This document shows positions 1-10,839 of a stretch of 64,000 nt of DNA, piece by piece (the first letter of the stretch is position 1; each line of letters starts with the position of its first letter). Both the position numbers and the translations under genes were made by a program. Below the pieces are notes generated by a model. That model worked only from the letters and a program-made list of their open reading frames with translations, ran no database searches and was not told the DNA's origin. This DNA is from Selenomonas sputigena_A (GTDB lineage Bacteria > Bacillota > Negativicutes > Selenomonadales > Selenomonadaceae). The DNA is taken from the NCBI RefSeq assembly GCF_051603425.1, contig NZ_CP194411.1:186001-250000 (forward strand), in the 5' to 3' direction.

Positions 1-338
1 GCACCTTCCTCGGCTCTGCTGTGGTAGGCGTCATAGCACTGCAGGCAATTCATTGGTTCCATACGCCGAACATCGTCCTGACGATTCCTTCCGCCATCCC
101 TCTTGTCCCGGGTATTTTACTCTACCGCTTTTTCGTCACCCTGCTTGACATCAACAATGTCAGCGCCGAAGCTCTCCTAAACGCCATGAGAAACGGCATA
201 GAAGGAGCAACCATCATCATCGGCATCGCAGTCGGTGTTGCCATCCCCAGCATCTTCTGGTCACGTCAGATACAAAGGAACAAAAACAATCAGCAGAAGA
301 AACTCCTGGCTTCAAGATTTGTAGATCAAGAAGACTAG
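1..338 (+). CDS. ThrE/YjjB-type threonine/serine exporter subunit, 3' end
   Basis: The 5' end lies outside the window; the reading frame is open from base 3 and ends at a TAG at 336-338. The visible part is hydrophobic: a membrane segment around a TIPSAIPLVPGILLYRF motif, a short loop, then a second membrane helix ending in a basic, Gln/Lys-rich cytoplasmic tail. The PxxPLVPG-type motif is typical of the small ThrE_2 (DUF3815/YjjB) partner of ThrE-like amino-acid exporters, which normally pairs with a DUF1212 protein; that partner would lie upstream of the window. The export substrate cannot be read from this fragment. It runs towards, and stops just before, a convergent Cys-rich small gene. 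Confidence 0.7.
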   Translation, partial: TFLGSAVVGVIALQAIHWFHTPNIVLTIPSAIPLVPGILLYRFFVTLLDINNVSAEALLNAMRNGIEGATIIIGIAVGVAIPSIFWSRQIQRNKNNQQKKLLASRFVDQED

Positions 339-347
339 CGGGAACGA

Positions 348-506
348 TCAGCTCTGCTCTGCCTCATACTCCTCGAGATCGGCGAGAAGTCCCTGCAAAG
401 CCCTCTGAGCGACGGCAATAGGACAGTCCGGGGAACAGATCTCACAGTGGCCGCAGCACTCTTTGACGCTCTCTATAGCCTTTTTCACCTTTTCCGATTG
501 CAGCAT
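348..506 (-). CDS. Small cysteine-rich protein of unknown function (52 aa)
   Basis: I chose the ATG at 504-506 because it follows a clear AAGAAAGGAG ribosome site; a longer in-frame extension to 584 would run through the tRNA terminator and is unlikely. The 52-residue product begins MLQSEKVKKAIESVKECCGH and has five cysteines within about 12 residues (pattern CC-x2-C-x2-C-x3-C), then an acidic helical tail. The spacing suggests metal or Fe-S binding, but I do not recognise the family. It lies directly downstream of the tRNA-operon terminator, convergent with the exporter gene at the window edge. No promoter was identified. Confidence 0.6.
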   Translation of the reverse strand: MLQSEKVKKAIESVKECCGHCEICSPDCPIAVAQRALQGLLADLEEYEAEQS

Positions 507-551
507 ATTTGTCTCCTTTCTTGCACCCGACAGGAAGTAAAACATAGGATG

Positions 552-579
552 AAAAAAAGCCCGGCTTTTGCCGGGCTTT
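552..579 (-). terminator. Intrinsic terminator of the rrn/tRNA transcript
   Basis: On the minus strand a GCCCGGC/GCCGGGC stem with an AAAA loop is followed by a run of seven T. It lies 11 bases beyond the last tRNA gene, so it ends the whole minus-strand stable-RNA transcript. Confidence 0.9.
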
Positions 580-589
580 AACATTCAAG

Positions 590-675
590 TGGTGCGGTTG
601 ATGGGACTTGAACCCATACGTCTTGTGAACACTACCCCCTCAAGATAGCGCGTCTGCCAGTTCCGCCACAACCGC
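590..675 (-). tRNA. tRNA-Leu(GAG)
   Basis: Long variable arm, anticodon loop TTGAGGG, acceptor GCGGTTG/CAACCGC, encoded CCA. It is the promoter-distal gene of the twelve-tRNA run. Confidence 0.95.
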
Positions 676-706
676 ATGATAAGATATGAAATTGGAAAAG
701 AGGATA

Positions 707-792
707 TGGTGCGGTCGAGAGGACTTGAACCTCCACGATGTCGCCATCACTAGCGCCTGAAGCTAGCGCGTCTGCCATTCCGCCACGACCGC
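707..792 (-). tRNA. tRNA-Leu(CAG)
   Basis: Class II tRNA with long variable arm; anticodon loop TTCAGGC between CTAGC/GCTAG stem arms; acceptor GCGGTCG paired with CGACCGC; CCA encoded. Confidence 0.95.
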
Positions 793-821
793 ATGATGAA
801 ATTTTTGGCGACATTTCTAGG

Positions 822-910
822 TGGTGCCGAGGACCGGAATCGAACCGGTATGGTTGTCACCAACCGGGGGATTTTAAGTCCCCTGCGTCTGCCAGTTCCG
901 CCACCCCGGC
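822..910 (-). tRNA. tRNA-Leu(TAA)
   Basis: Class II tRNA; anticodon loop CTTAAAA between GGGGA and TCCCC; acceptor GCCGGGG with one G-T pair; CCA encoded. It is the third Leu isoacceptor in a row. Confidence 0.95.
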
Positions 911-922
911 ATACAAAATAAA

Positions 923-996
<74 letters not shown>

Positions 997-1008
997 ATCT
1001 AGGCTAAG

Positions 1009-1084
1009 TGGAGCTGGCGAGAAGAATCGAACTCCCAACCTGCTGATTACAAGTCAGCTGCTCTGCCTATTGAGCTACACCAGC
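1009..1084 (-). tRNA. tRNA-Thr(TGT)
   Basis: Anticodon loop CTTGTAA on a GCTGA/TCAGC stem; acceptor GCTGGTG; CCA encoded. Confidence 0.95.
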
Positions 1085-1092
1085 AAAAGAAG

Positions 1093-1168
1093 TGGTGCCT
1101 CAGGACGGAATCGAACCGCCGACACGGGGATTTTCAGTCCCCTGCTCTACCAACTGAGCTACCGAGGC
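1093..1168 (-). tRNA. tRNA-Phe(GAA)
   Basis: Anticodon loop CTGAAAA on a GGGGA/TCCCC stem; acceptor GCCTCGG; CCA encoded. Confidence 0.95.
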
Positions 1169-1173
1169 ATAAA

Positions 1174-1250
1174 TGGCGACCCGAAGGGGACTTGAACCCC
1201 TGACCTCCGCCGTGACAGGGCGGCATTCTAACCAACTAAACTACCGGGCC
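1174..1250 (-). tRNA. tRNA-Asp(GTC)
   Basis: Anticodon loop CTGTCAC on a CCGCC/GGCGG stem; acceptor GGCCCGG with two G-T pairs; discriminator G; CCA encoded. Confidence 0.95.
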
Positions 1251-1254
1251 ACGT

Positions 1255-1330
1255 TGGTGGGCGATAACAGGATCGAACTGCTGACATCCTGCTTGTAAGG
1301 CAGGCGCTCTCCCAGCTGAGCTAATCGCCC
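1255..1330 (-). tRNA. tRNA-Val(TAC)
   Basis: Anticodon loop CTTACAA on a CCTGC/GCAGG stem; acceptor GGGCGAT; CCA encoded. Only 4 bases separate it from tRNA-Asp, so processing must be tight. Confidence 0.95.
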
Positions 1331-1407
1331 GCGACAAGGCTTTGCGTCTCCTCCAAACTGGGGAAAGAGACTTTATAGACAACCCATAATAAGGTATATC
1401 TGACAAA

Positions 1408-1483
1408 TGGTGACCCACCGGGGACTCGAACCCCGAACCTGCTGATTAAGAGTCAGATGCTCTACCAATTGAGCTAGTGAGTC
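1408..1483 (-). tRNA. tRNA-Lys(CTT)
   Basis: Anticodon loop CTCTTAA; acceptor GACTCAC paired with GTGGGTC; CCA encoded. It neighbours the second Lys isoacceptor. Confidence 0.95.
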
Positions 1484-1525
1484 ATGGGCAGTGATGGTCT
1501 GAGCCAGTCACTAGATAAGCCACCG

Positions 1526-1601
1526 TGGTGGCTCACCCGGGGGTCGAACCCGGGACAACCTGATTAAAAGTCAGGTGCTCTACCAACTGAGCTAGTGAAC
1601 C
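1526..1601 (-). tRNA. tRNA-Lys(TTT)
   Basis: Anticodon loop CTTTTAA; acceptor GGTTCAC paired with GTGAGCC; CCA encoded. Confidence 0.95.
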
Positions 1602-1605
1602 ATAC

Positions 1606-1681
1606 TGGCTGGGGTAGCTGGACTCGAACCAACGATGCGGGAGTCAAAGTCCCGTGCCTTAACCGACTTGGCTATACCCCA
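1606..1681 (-). tRNA. tRNA-Gln(TTG)
   Basis: Anticodon loop CTTTGAC; acceptor TGGGGTA with the T1-A72 pair typical of Gln tRNAs; discriminator G; CCA encoded. Confidence 0.95.
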
Positions 1682-1699
1682 ATTACCCCAGGGGTAAAA

Positions 1700-1775
1700 T
1701 GGCTCCTCGAGCAGGATTCGAACCTGCGACAACCTGATTAACAGTCAGGCGCTCTACCTACTGAGCTATCGAGGA
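1700..1775 (-). tRNA. tRNA-Asn(GTT)
   Basis: Anticodon loop CTGTTAA; acceptor TCCTCGA paired with TCGAGGA; CCA encoded. It is the first tRNA after 5S rRNA. Confidence 0.95.
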
Positions 1776-1780
1776 ATAAA

Positions 1781-1896
1781 ACCAGCAGCTTTCTATCCTC
1801 CCAGGTCGTCTCCAACCAAGTACTTTCGACGTATGAGTGCTTAACGACTGTGTTCGGGATGGGAACAGGTGGAACCACTCAGCTATCGCCACTGGA
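1781..1896 (-). rRNA. rrf: 5S ribosomal RNA
   Basis: On the minus strand the sequence has the 5S core (CGAACACAGTCGTTAAG) and closing helix CCAG...CTGG; about 115 nt. Ends are approximate. It lies between 23S and tRNA-Asn in the same transcript. Confidence 0.92.
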
Positions 1897-1970
1897 TATT
1901 GTTTCGGATGCTGTTGCACCCTCAAAACTATACAGAAGACACGAACATTTTAGGGTGTTGGCGAAACTTA

Positions 1971-2195
1971 GCGGTCAACGTCAGCCAATCACCTACGCGC
2001 TTCGCGCTTGGCTCTTGGGACGTTTTCGCATACGAGCTGTTTCCGAATCGACTGCACCCTTGCGGGTTTGTCTCTTCGACAGCTCAGCAGCGGTCAACGT
2101 CAGCCAATCGCGCTGCGCTTTCAGTTTGCGCTCTTGGGACGTTTTCGCACGCGGGGCGTTCGCGGATTCGCTTCGCGAATCCGACGCCCCTGCGA
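1971..2195 (-). repeat. Two tandem copies of a structured rRNA-spacer element
   Basis: Copies start at 1971 and 2090, each opening with GCGGTCAACGTC. A third copy is at 5519-5637. The first half of each pairs AACGTC..CCAA with TTGGGACGTT. The second half of copy 1 pairs GAGCTGT with ACAGCTC. In copy 2 the second half is replaced by another hairpin (GGGGCG..CGCCCC with an inner CGGATTCG/CGAATCCG stem, 2153-2190). These sit in the 23S-5S spacer and may guide rRNA processing. Confidence 0.75.
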
Positions 2196-5113
<2,918 letters not shown>

Positions 5114-5245
5114 CCACGATTTTCATCGTGTGTTTCGCCTTCAAGGCATCATTTCTGATGTTCTTGGTTTGTGATCCTAAAATGTTCGGAAAATCTTTGC
5201 TGTATTGCTACAGCCTTCGATGATTTTCTTTCATTTTGTCTTCTG

Positions 5246-5261
5246 TGTAGTTTTCAAGGTA
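5246..5261 (-). promoter_or_regulatory. boxA-like antitermination site before 23S
   Basis: On the minus strand it reads ACCTTGAAAACTAC. The same TTGAAAACTA core occurs in the 16S leader at 7539-7556, as expected for Nus-dependent rRNA antitermination signals ahead of each large rRNA. Confidence 0.5.
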
Positions 5262-5265
5262 CAAA

Positions 5266-5342
<77 letters not shown>

Positions 5343-5352
5343 ATATGATGTA

Positions 5353-5428
5353 TGGTGGAGACGAGGAGAATCGAACTCCTGACCCCCTGCTTGCAAGGCA
5401 GGTGCTCTCCCAGCTGAGCTACGCCCCC
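5353..5428 (-). tRNA. tRNA-Ala(TGC)
   Basis: Anticodon loop CTTGCAA; acceptor GGGGGCG with two G-T pairs; CCA encoded. It lies in the 16S-23S spacer, upstream of tRNA-Ile in the transcript. Confidence 0.96.
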
Positions 5429-5518
5429 ATAGAGGGGTATTCCCTCAAAACTAGACAATGCAGAAAGGCTTATGCCAGCCCTATGCCTCGACTTAAGATC
5501 AAGCTGCAACGGCTCGGC

Positions 5519-5637
5519 GCGGTCAACGTCTCCCAATCGCGCTTCGCCTTTCGGCTCGCGTTCTTGGGACGTTTTCGCGTACGAGCTGTTTCCGAATCCG
5601 CTGCGCCCTTCGGGCTTGCTTCTTCGACAGCTCTGTA
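5519..5637 (-). repeat. Third copy of the rRNA-spacer hairpin element
   Basis: It matches the first copy in the 23S-5S spacer over its whole length (GCGGTCAACGTC opening, TTGGGACGTTTTCGC middle, GAGCTGTTTCCGAA and ACAGCTC). It starts directly after the 16S 3' end in the transcript and forms two hairpins. Confidence 0.75.
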
Positions 5638-5638
5638 A

Positions 5639-7199
<1,561 letters not shown>

Positions 7200-7538
7200 A
7201 AACTTGATCTTTTTCCGCTATGCTTCGTTGCAGCTTCGCGCCGCGTCCTCAGCGTACACGAGTACGCTTGCGGGTCGTCGCTTCGCTGCGCCTTGCCTAG
7301 CGAAAAAATCTCTGCGTTTTTTTCTCCGCTTCGAACTGTAGGACAGTCGTGGTGGAGAAAATTACTTTTTTAGCAGAGAGCCATGATTGGCTCTTTTTTA
7401 TCTTTGGATACGATTCTTTCGAACCGCATAAAGAAATTGTCGATTGCTTTTACAATTTGTAGTTCACAATCGATGTTTCATCAAGATCTCTCTTGATGGA
7501 CATCTGGCTTGAATCATATAGATGATTCATTTCTGCAT

Positions 7539-7556
7539 TGTTTAGTTTTCAAGGAA
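7539..7556 (-). promoter_or_regulatory. boxA-like site in the 16S leader
   Basis: On the minus strand it reads TTCCTTGAAAACTAAACA, between the rRNA promoters and 16S, sharing TTGAAAACTA with the spacer copy before 23S. Confidence 0.5.
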
Positions 7557-7609
7557 CACCGCCGAATTGCTCCGGCTTCCCCAGCCAATCCTCTCGAATT
7601 AGCTTTGTC

Positions 7610-7638
7610 ATTGTATCACATCGACTACCTTGCGTCAA
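7610..7638 (-). promoter_or_regulatory. rRNA promoter, proximal
   Basis: -35 TTGACG (7633-7638), 17-bp spacer, -10 TACAAT (7610-7615). It lies about 410 bases before 16S, leaving a long leader that holds the boxA-like site and no gene. Confidence 0.85.
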
Positions 7639-7744
7639 GCACTTTTTATCTTCCCTCGCCTGTTCGCCAGAACATGGACTACCGACGGGAAATCCATCGC
7701 ACCTGCGCAGCATCTCTGCGTGCCGCCTCTCAGCGACTTGTACA

Positions 7745-7773
7745 ATGATACAAGATTTGCCCTTCCTTGTCAA
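7745..7773 (-). promoter_or_regulatory. rRNA promoter, distal
   Basis: -35 TTGACA (7768-7773), 17-bp spacer, -10 TATCAT (7745-7750). Together with the proximal promoter it forms a tandem pair, the usual design for growth-rate-controlled rrn operons. It lies just beyond tRNA-Arg. Confidence 0.85.
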
Positions 7774-7815
7774 CACCCATTTGAAACTTTTTTGAAATTT
7801 TTAGGTGACGACAAA

Positions 7816-7893
7816 TGGTGTCCCGGGAGGGACTCGAACCCCCGACCCTTTGATTCGTAGTCAAATACTCTAATCCAGCTGAGCTACCGAGAC
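7816..7893 (-). tRNA. tRNA-Arg(ACG)
   Basis: Anticodon loop CTACGAA; acceptor GTCTCGG; CCA encoded. It lies upstream of both rRNA promoters on the same strand. Confidence 0.95.
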
Positions 7894-7956
7894 ATATTGC
7901 AGACTGTCCTTCCCCGTACAAGCACACCGCCCGGCTCCTTGTCATCCACAGTAAAC

Positions 7957-8033
7957 TGGTGGGCCCACCAGGACTCGAACCTGGGACCGGCCGGTTATGA
8001 GCCGGCTGCTCTAACCAACTGAGCTATAGGCCC
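7957..8033 (-). tRNA. tRNA-Met(CAT), probably elongator
   Basis: Anticodon loop CTCATAA on a GCCGG/CCGGC stem; acceptor GGGCCTA; CCA encoded. The 5' terminal pair is normal, so it is not an initiator. A lysidine-modified Ile(CAU) tRNA cannot be fully excluded from sequence alone. Confidence 0.85.
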
Positions 8034-8129
8034 AGTATGCCATTTCGACAAGCCGCACCCAAAAGAATGCGCCCTTTCAGGAAAGAAATTCTCGCAACCT
8101 GCAAAAGCGCTGCGAGAAATACAATCATA

Positions 8130-8204
8130 TGGAGCGGAAAACGAGGCTCGAACTCGCGACCCCCACCTTGGCAAGGTGGTGCTCTACCACTGAGCTACTT
8201 CCGC
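8130..8204 (-). tRNA. tRNA-Gly(GCC), copy 2
   Basis: Anticodon loop TTGCCAA; acceptor GCGGAAG; discriminator T; CCA encoded. It is identical to the neighbouring copy at 8211-8285. Confidence 0.95.
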
Positions 8205-8210
8205 ATGATA

Positions 8211-8285
8211 TGGAGCGGAAAACGAGGCTCGAACTCGCGACCCCCACCTTGGCAAGGTGGTGCTCTACCACTGAGCTACTTCCGC
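8211..8285 (-). tRNA. tRNA-Gly(GCC), copy 1
   Basis: First gene of the small tRNA operon. Its 75 bases are the same as those at 8130-8204, with only a 6-base spacer between them: a recent tandem duplication. Confidence 0.95.
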
Positions 8286-8328
8286 TTGATCTGTCCCCCA
8301 GCGCTGTACACGCTGGCTGACAGAGTAT

Positions 8329-8357
8329 ATTTTAACCGTTAAGAAAAGTCTTGTCAA
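8329..8357 (-). promoter_or_regulatory. Promoter of the Gly-Gly-Met-Arg tRNA genes
   Basis: -35 TTGACA (8352-8357), 17-bp spacer, -10 TAAAAT (8329-8334), about 40 bases before the first tRNA-Gly. Confidence 0.8.
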
Positions 8358-8364
8358 CCCTTTT

Positions 8365-8931
8365 TCATAAATCTCCTTGCCGCGCCGCCTCAAAAAGCGG
8401 CAAAGCCTCCAAAAAAATGATATCGCTGCGCTCTGCTGCCGCCCCTTCCGCCAGCACGCAGGCCTCGCCCACAACCCTTCCGCCGGCTTTTTCTGCCAGC
8501 TCCGTCAGAGCCTTCATCGAACCGCCCGTCGACACCACGTCATCCAACAAAAGCACATTTCTGCCGCGGATCCGCTCTATATCCACCCCATCGAGACAAA
8601 GCTGCTGCACGCCTTTCGTCGTGATCGAGCGATCCTCGACCCAGACGGCATTTTCCATATACGCCTTGACCGACTTCCGCGCCACAACGTAACGCTTCAT
8701 GCCCAAACAGCGGGCAAGCTCTGCCGCGAGCGGGATCCCCTTCGTCTCCGCCGTCAAAATGATATCGGTTTCTTTCGGGACGCGCGCAGCAAGCGCCCTT
8801 GCGCAGGCATCCGTAAGCTCGACATCGCCGAGCATGATGAAGCCCGCAATCGCCAGTTTATCCGTAACATCAAGGATGGGGAGCTCCCTTTGGACGCCCG
8901 CCACCTTCAGCATATAAGTCCTCTCTGCCAT
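8365..8931 (-). CDS. Purine-type phosphoribosyltransferase (adenine/xanthine PRT-like)
   Basis: The 188-residue protein has a type I phosphoribosyltransferase core: an ETKGIPLA loop (62-69) and the PRPP-binding motif VLLLDDVVSTGGS (126-138), where the paired Asp residues bind the ribose. Such enzymes transfer phosphoribose from PRPP to a free purine base in cytoplasmic salvage. The length fits xanthine PRT (about 190) better than standard Apt (about 172), but the motif set is shared, so the base is not settled. It has its own promoter (8996-9024) and is transcribed divergently from larA; both -35 boxes lie in one palindrome. Confidence 0.8.
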   Translation of the reverse strand: MAERTYMLKVAGVQRELPILDVTDKLAIAGFIMLGDVELTDACARALAARVPKETDIILTAETKGIPLAAELARCLGMKRYVVARKSVKAYMENAVWVEDRSITTKGVQQLCLDGVDIERIRGRNVLLLDDVVSTGGSMKALTELAEKAGGRVVGEACVLAEGAAAERSDIIFLEALPLFEAARQGDL

Positions 8932-8995
8932 TTCCCTCAGTCTCCTTCATCCAAACTCCAGGCATCGGCGCATATTCCAAACCGCCTACACTTCA

Positions 8996-9024
8996 ATTAT
9001 AGGAGAAATTCCCGTCAAAAGCAA
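8996..9024 (-). promoter_or_regulatory. Promoter of the phosphoribosyltransferase gene
   Basis: -35 TTGCTT (9019-9024, minus strand), 17-bp spacer, -10 TATAAT (8996-9001). The -35 is the left arm of the shared palindrome. Confidence 0.7.
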
Positions 9025-9038
9025 CGCAGTCGTTGCTT
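9019..9038. promoter_or_regulatory. Palindrome containing both divergent -35 boxes (candidate operator)
   Basis: Arms AAGCAACG (9019-9026) and CGTTGCTT (9031-9038) form a perfect 8-bp inverted repeat around CAGT. The left arm supplies the minus-strand -35, the right arm supplies the larA -35. A dimeric regulator binding here would block both promoters. Confidence 0.6.
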
Positions 9039-9062
9039 GAATAATTCTTACTATGATATAAT
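9033..9062 (+). promoter_or_regulatory. Promoter of larA
   Basis: -35 TTGCTT (9033-9038), 18-bp spacer, -10 TATAAT (9057-9062), about 45 bases before the ribosome site AAAGGAG. Confidence 0.75.
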
Positions 9063-9110
9063 AGATGCGATGTATTTTTAGCGATACCAACAATAAAGGA
9101 GCGTGGAATA

Positions 9111-10382
9111 ATGCAGTTGAAAATTCCCTACAGCAAAGGCAAGATGGAAATCAACATTCCAGACGAAAACTTCCTTGGCATACTTGAGTCGCACCCCGAA
9201 GGCAAAGAGCAGCCGGGCACGCAGGAGGAAATCGTCGAACGCGCGCTTGACAACGCCATCGGCAGCCCCAAACTCGAAGAACTTGTCAAGGGCAAGAAGC
9301 GCATGGTCATCATCACGAGCGATCACACGCGCCCTGTGCCGAGCCGCGTAACAATGCCGATTCTTTTGCGCCGCATCCGCGAGGCGAACCCTTCGATCGA
9401 CATCTCGATCCTCATCGCAACGGGCTTCCACCGCGCGACGACGCATGAAGAGCTCGTCGACCGCTTCGGCGAAGACATCGTCAAGAACGAGAAGATCATC
9501 ATCCACGATTCACAGGACGACGCGGCCATGGCAGACCTCGGCCTGCTGCCGTCGGGCGGCAAGCTGCTCATCAACCGCGCTGCCATCGACACCGACCTCC
9601 TCATCGCCGAAGGCTTCATCGAGTCGCACTTCTTCGCCGGCTTCTCGGGCGGCCGCAAAGCGATCCTGCCCGGCATCGCTTCTGCCAAAACGGTCATGGC
9701 GAACCACTGCAGCAAATTCATCAAGAGCGACAAGGCCCGCACGGGCATCCTAGAAGGCAACCCGATTCATCGCGACATGCTCCACGCGGCGAAAGAAGCG
9801 AAGCTCGCCTTTATCCTGAACGTCGTCATCAATGCGGAAAAAGAAGTCATCGCCGCGTTTGCCGGCGACAGCCAGGAAGCCCACATCACGGGCTGCGACT
9901 ATGTGCGCACACTCGCCGAAATCAAGCGCAACCCGTCCGACATCGTCGTCTCGACGAACGGCGGCTACCCGCTCGACCAGAACATATATCAAGCGGTCAA
10001 GGGCATGACGGCGGCCGAAGCCAACTGCAACGAAGGCGGCGTCATCATCATGGTCGCAGCCTGCAACGACGGCCACGGCGGCGAATCCTTCTACAAGACC
10101 CTGAAGGCAGCCAAAACGCCGCGCGAACTGCTCGACCAAATCGAAACAACGCCGCAGGAAGACACGCTGCCTGACCAGTGGGAGATGCAAATCCTCGCAC
10201 GCATCCTCGACCGCTTCACAGTCATCATGGTTACGGATCTCTGCGACCCGCAGATGATCCGCGACATGCATATGGAACATGCCCTGACCTTCGACGAGGC
10301 CCTGAAGCGCGCCTTCGAAATCAAGGGCAAAGACGCAAAAGTCACCGTCATCCCCGACGGCGTTTCCGTCATCGTCCGCTAA
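9111..10382 (+). CDS. larA: Nickel-pincer-dependent lactate racemase LarA-family protein
   Basis: LarA interconverts D- and L-lactate (or related 2-hydroxyacids) in the cytoplasm using a nickel-pincer nucleotide covalently bound to a Lys. The 423-residue protein has the N-terminal SDHTRPVPS motif (70-78) and the cofactor/catalytic residues seen in characterised LarA: His107 (GFHRATTH), His173 (SHFFAGFSGG), Lys183 (GGRKAILPG) and His199 (ANHC). All are offset by one residue from the Lactobacillus plantarum numbering. Some LarA homologues act on other hydroxyacids, so the substrate is inferred. The ribosome site AAGGAG precedes the ATG. No larB/C/E cofactor genes are nearby. It stands alone, divergent from the PRT gene, and is closed by a strong hairpin. 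Confidence 0.9.
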   Translation: MQLKIPYSKGKMEINIPDENFLGILESHPEGKEQPGTQEEIVERALDNAIGSPKLEELVKGKKRMVIITSDHTRPVPSRVTMPILLRRIREANPSIDISILIATGFHRATTHEELVDRFGEDIVKNEKIIIHDSQDDAAMADLGLLPSGGKLLINRAAIDTDLLIAEGFIESHFFAGFSGGRKAILPGIASAKTVMANHCSKFIKSDKARTGILEGNPIHRDMLHAAKEAKLAFILNVVINAEKEVIAAFAGDSQEAHITGCDYVRTLAEIKRNPSDIVVSTNGGYPLDQNIYQAVKGMTAAEANCNEGGVIIMVAACNDGHGGESFYKTLKAAKTPRELLDQIETTPQEDTLPDQWEMQILARILDRFTVIMVTDLCDPQMIRDMHMEHALTFDEALKRAFEIKGKDAKVTVIPDGVSVIVR

Positions 10383-10404
10383 GAAGAAAACCCATTCGTC
10401 TCAC

Positions 10405-10454
10405 ACAAGGAGGCCGCACATGGAACCAAACGGTTCCATGTGCGGCCTCCTTGT
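10405..10454 (+). terminator. Perfect 23-bp hairpin after larA
   Basis: Arms 10405-10427 and 10432-10454 are fully complementary around a 4-base AAAC loop, followed by only a weak T tract (CTTATAT). It most likely ends the larA transcript and lies at the edge of the AT-rich island. Confidence 0.7.
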
Positions 10455-10839
10455 CTTATATCTCTGCAGTATGAAAGATCTTACCGGAACAAATGCTTGA
10501 AGAGCATCATAGCGCATGGATAAACCAGAAACGGCTTTATTGCATTGCACCAAAAAACTTAAACTTTTTATAGAAGTCTCCTACGTCTTTGTATACTGTG
10601 CGTCCAAATTCTCGCATCTGTATATTTCCGATACACAGCTGCCCGTTTTGGGCGCTTCACAGCATAATCGAATCATTCTCACTCGCTTCCATCAAACCTA
10701 TTCTAAACAAGTTTGCTTATGGAATTAACCATGGAATTCAGCTCAGTTTATTTACAATGTTTTCATTATTCAGATAGTACGGTCTATCTGATTTTTTGTT
10801 GCCACAGAATGCTTACATCATTCCGTTTTTAAATTGAAC
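10455..10839. other. AT-rich gap between larA and the RT gene
   Basis: I see no convincing gene here. Short plus-strand frames lack ribosome sites and known motifs. Near the right end is a plus-strand hairpin with a T tract (10770-10797). The DNA is clearly poorer in G+C than larA and marks the left boundary of the acquired segment. Confidence 0.6.
10770..10797 (+). terminator. Intrinsic terminator on the plus strand
   Basis: TCAGATAG / CTATCTGA stem with a 6-base loop followed by TTTTTT. The orientation is plus, converging on the minus-strand RT gene, with no recognised gene immediately upstream. Confidence 0.6.
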
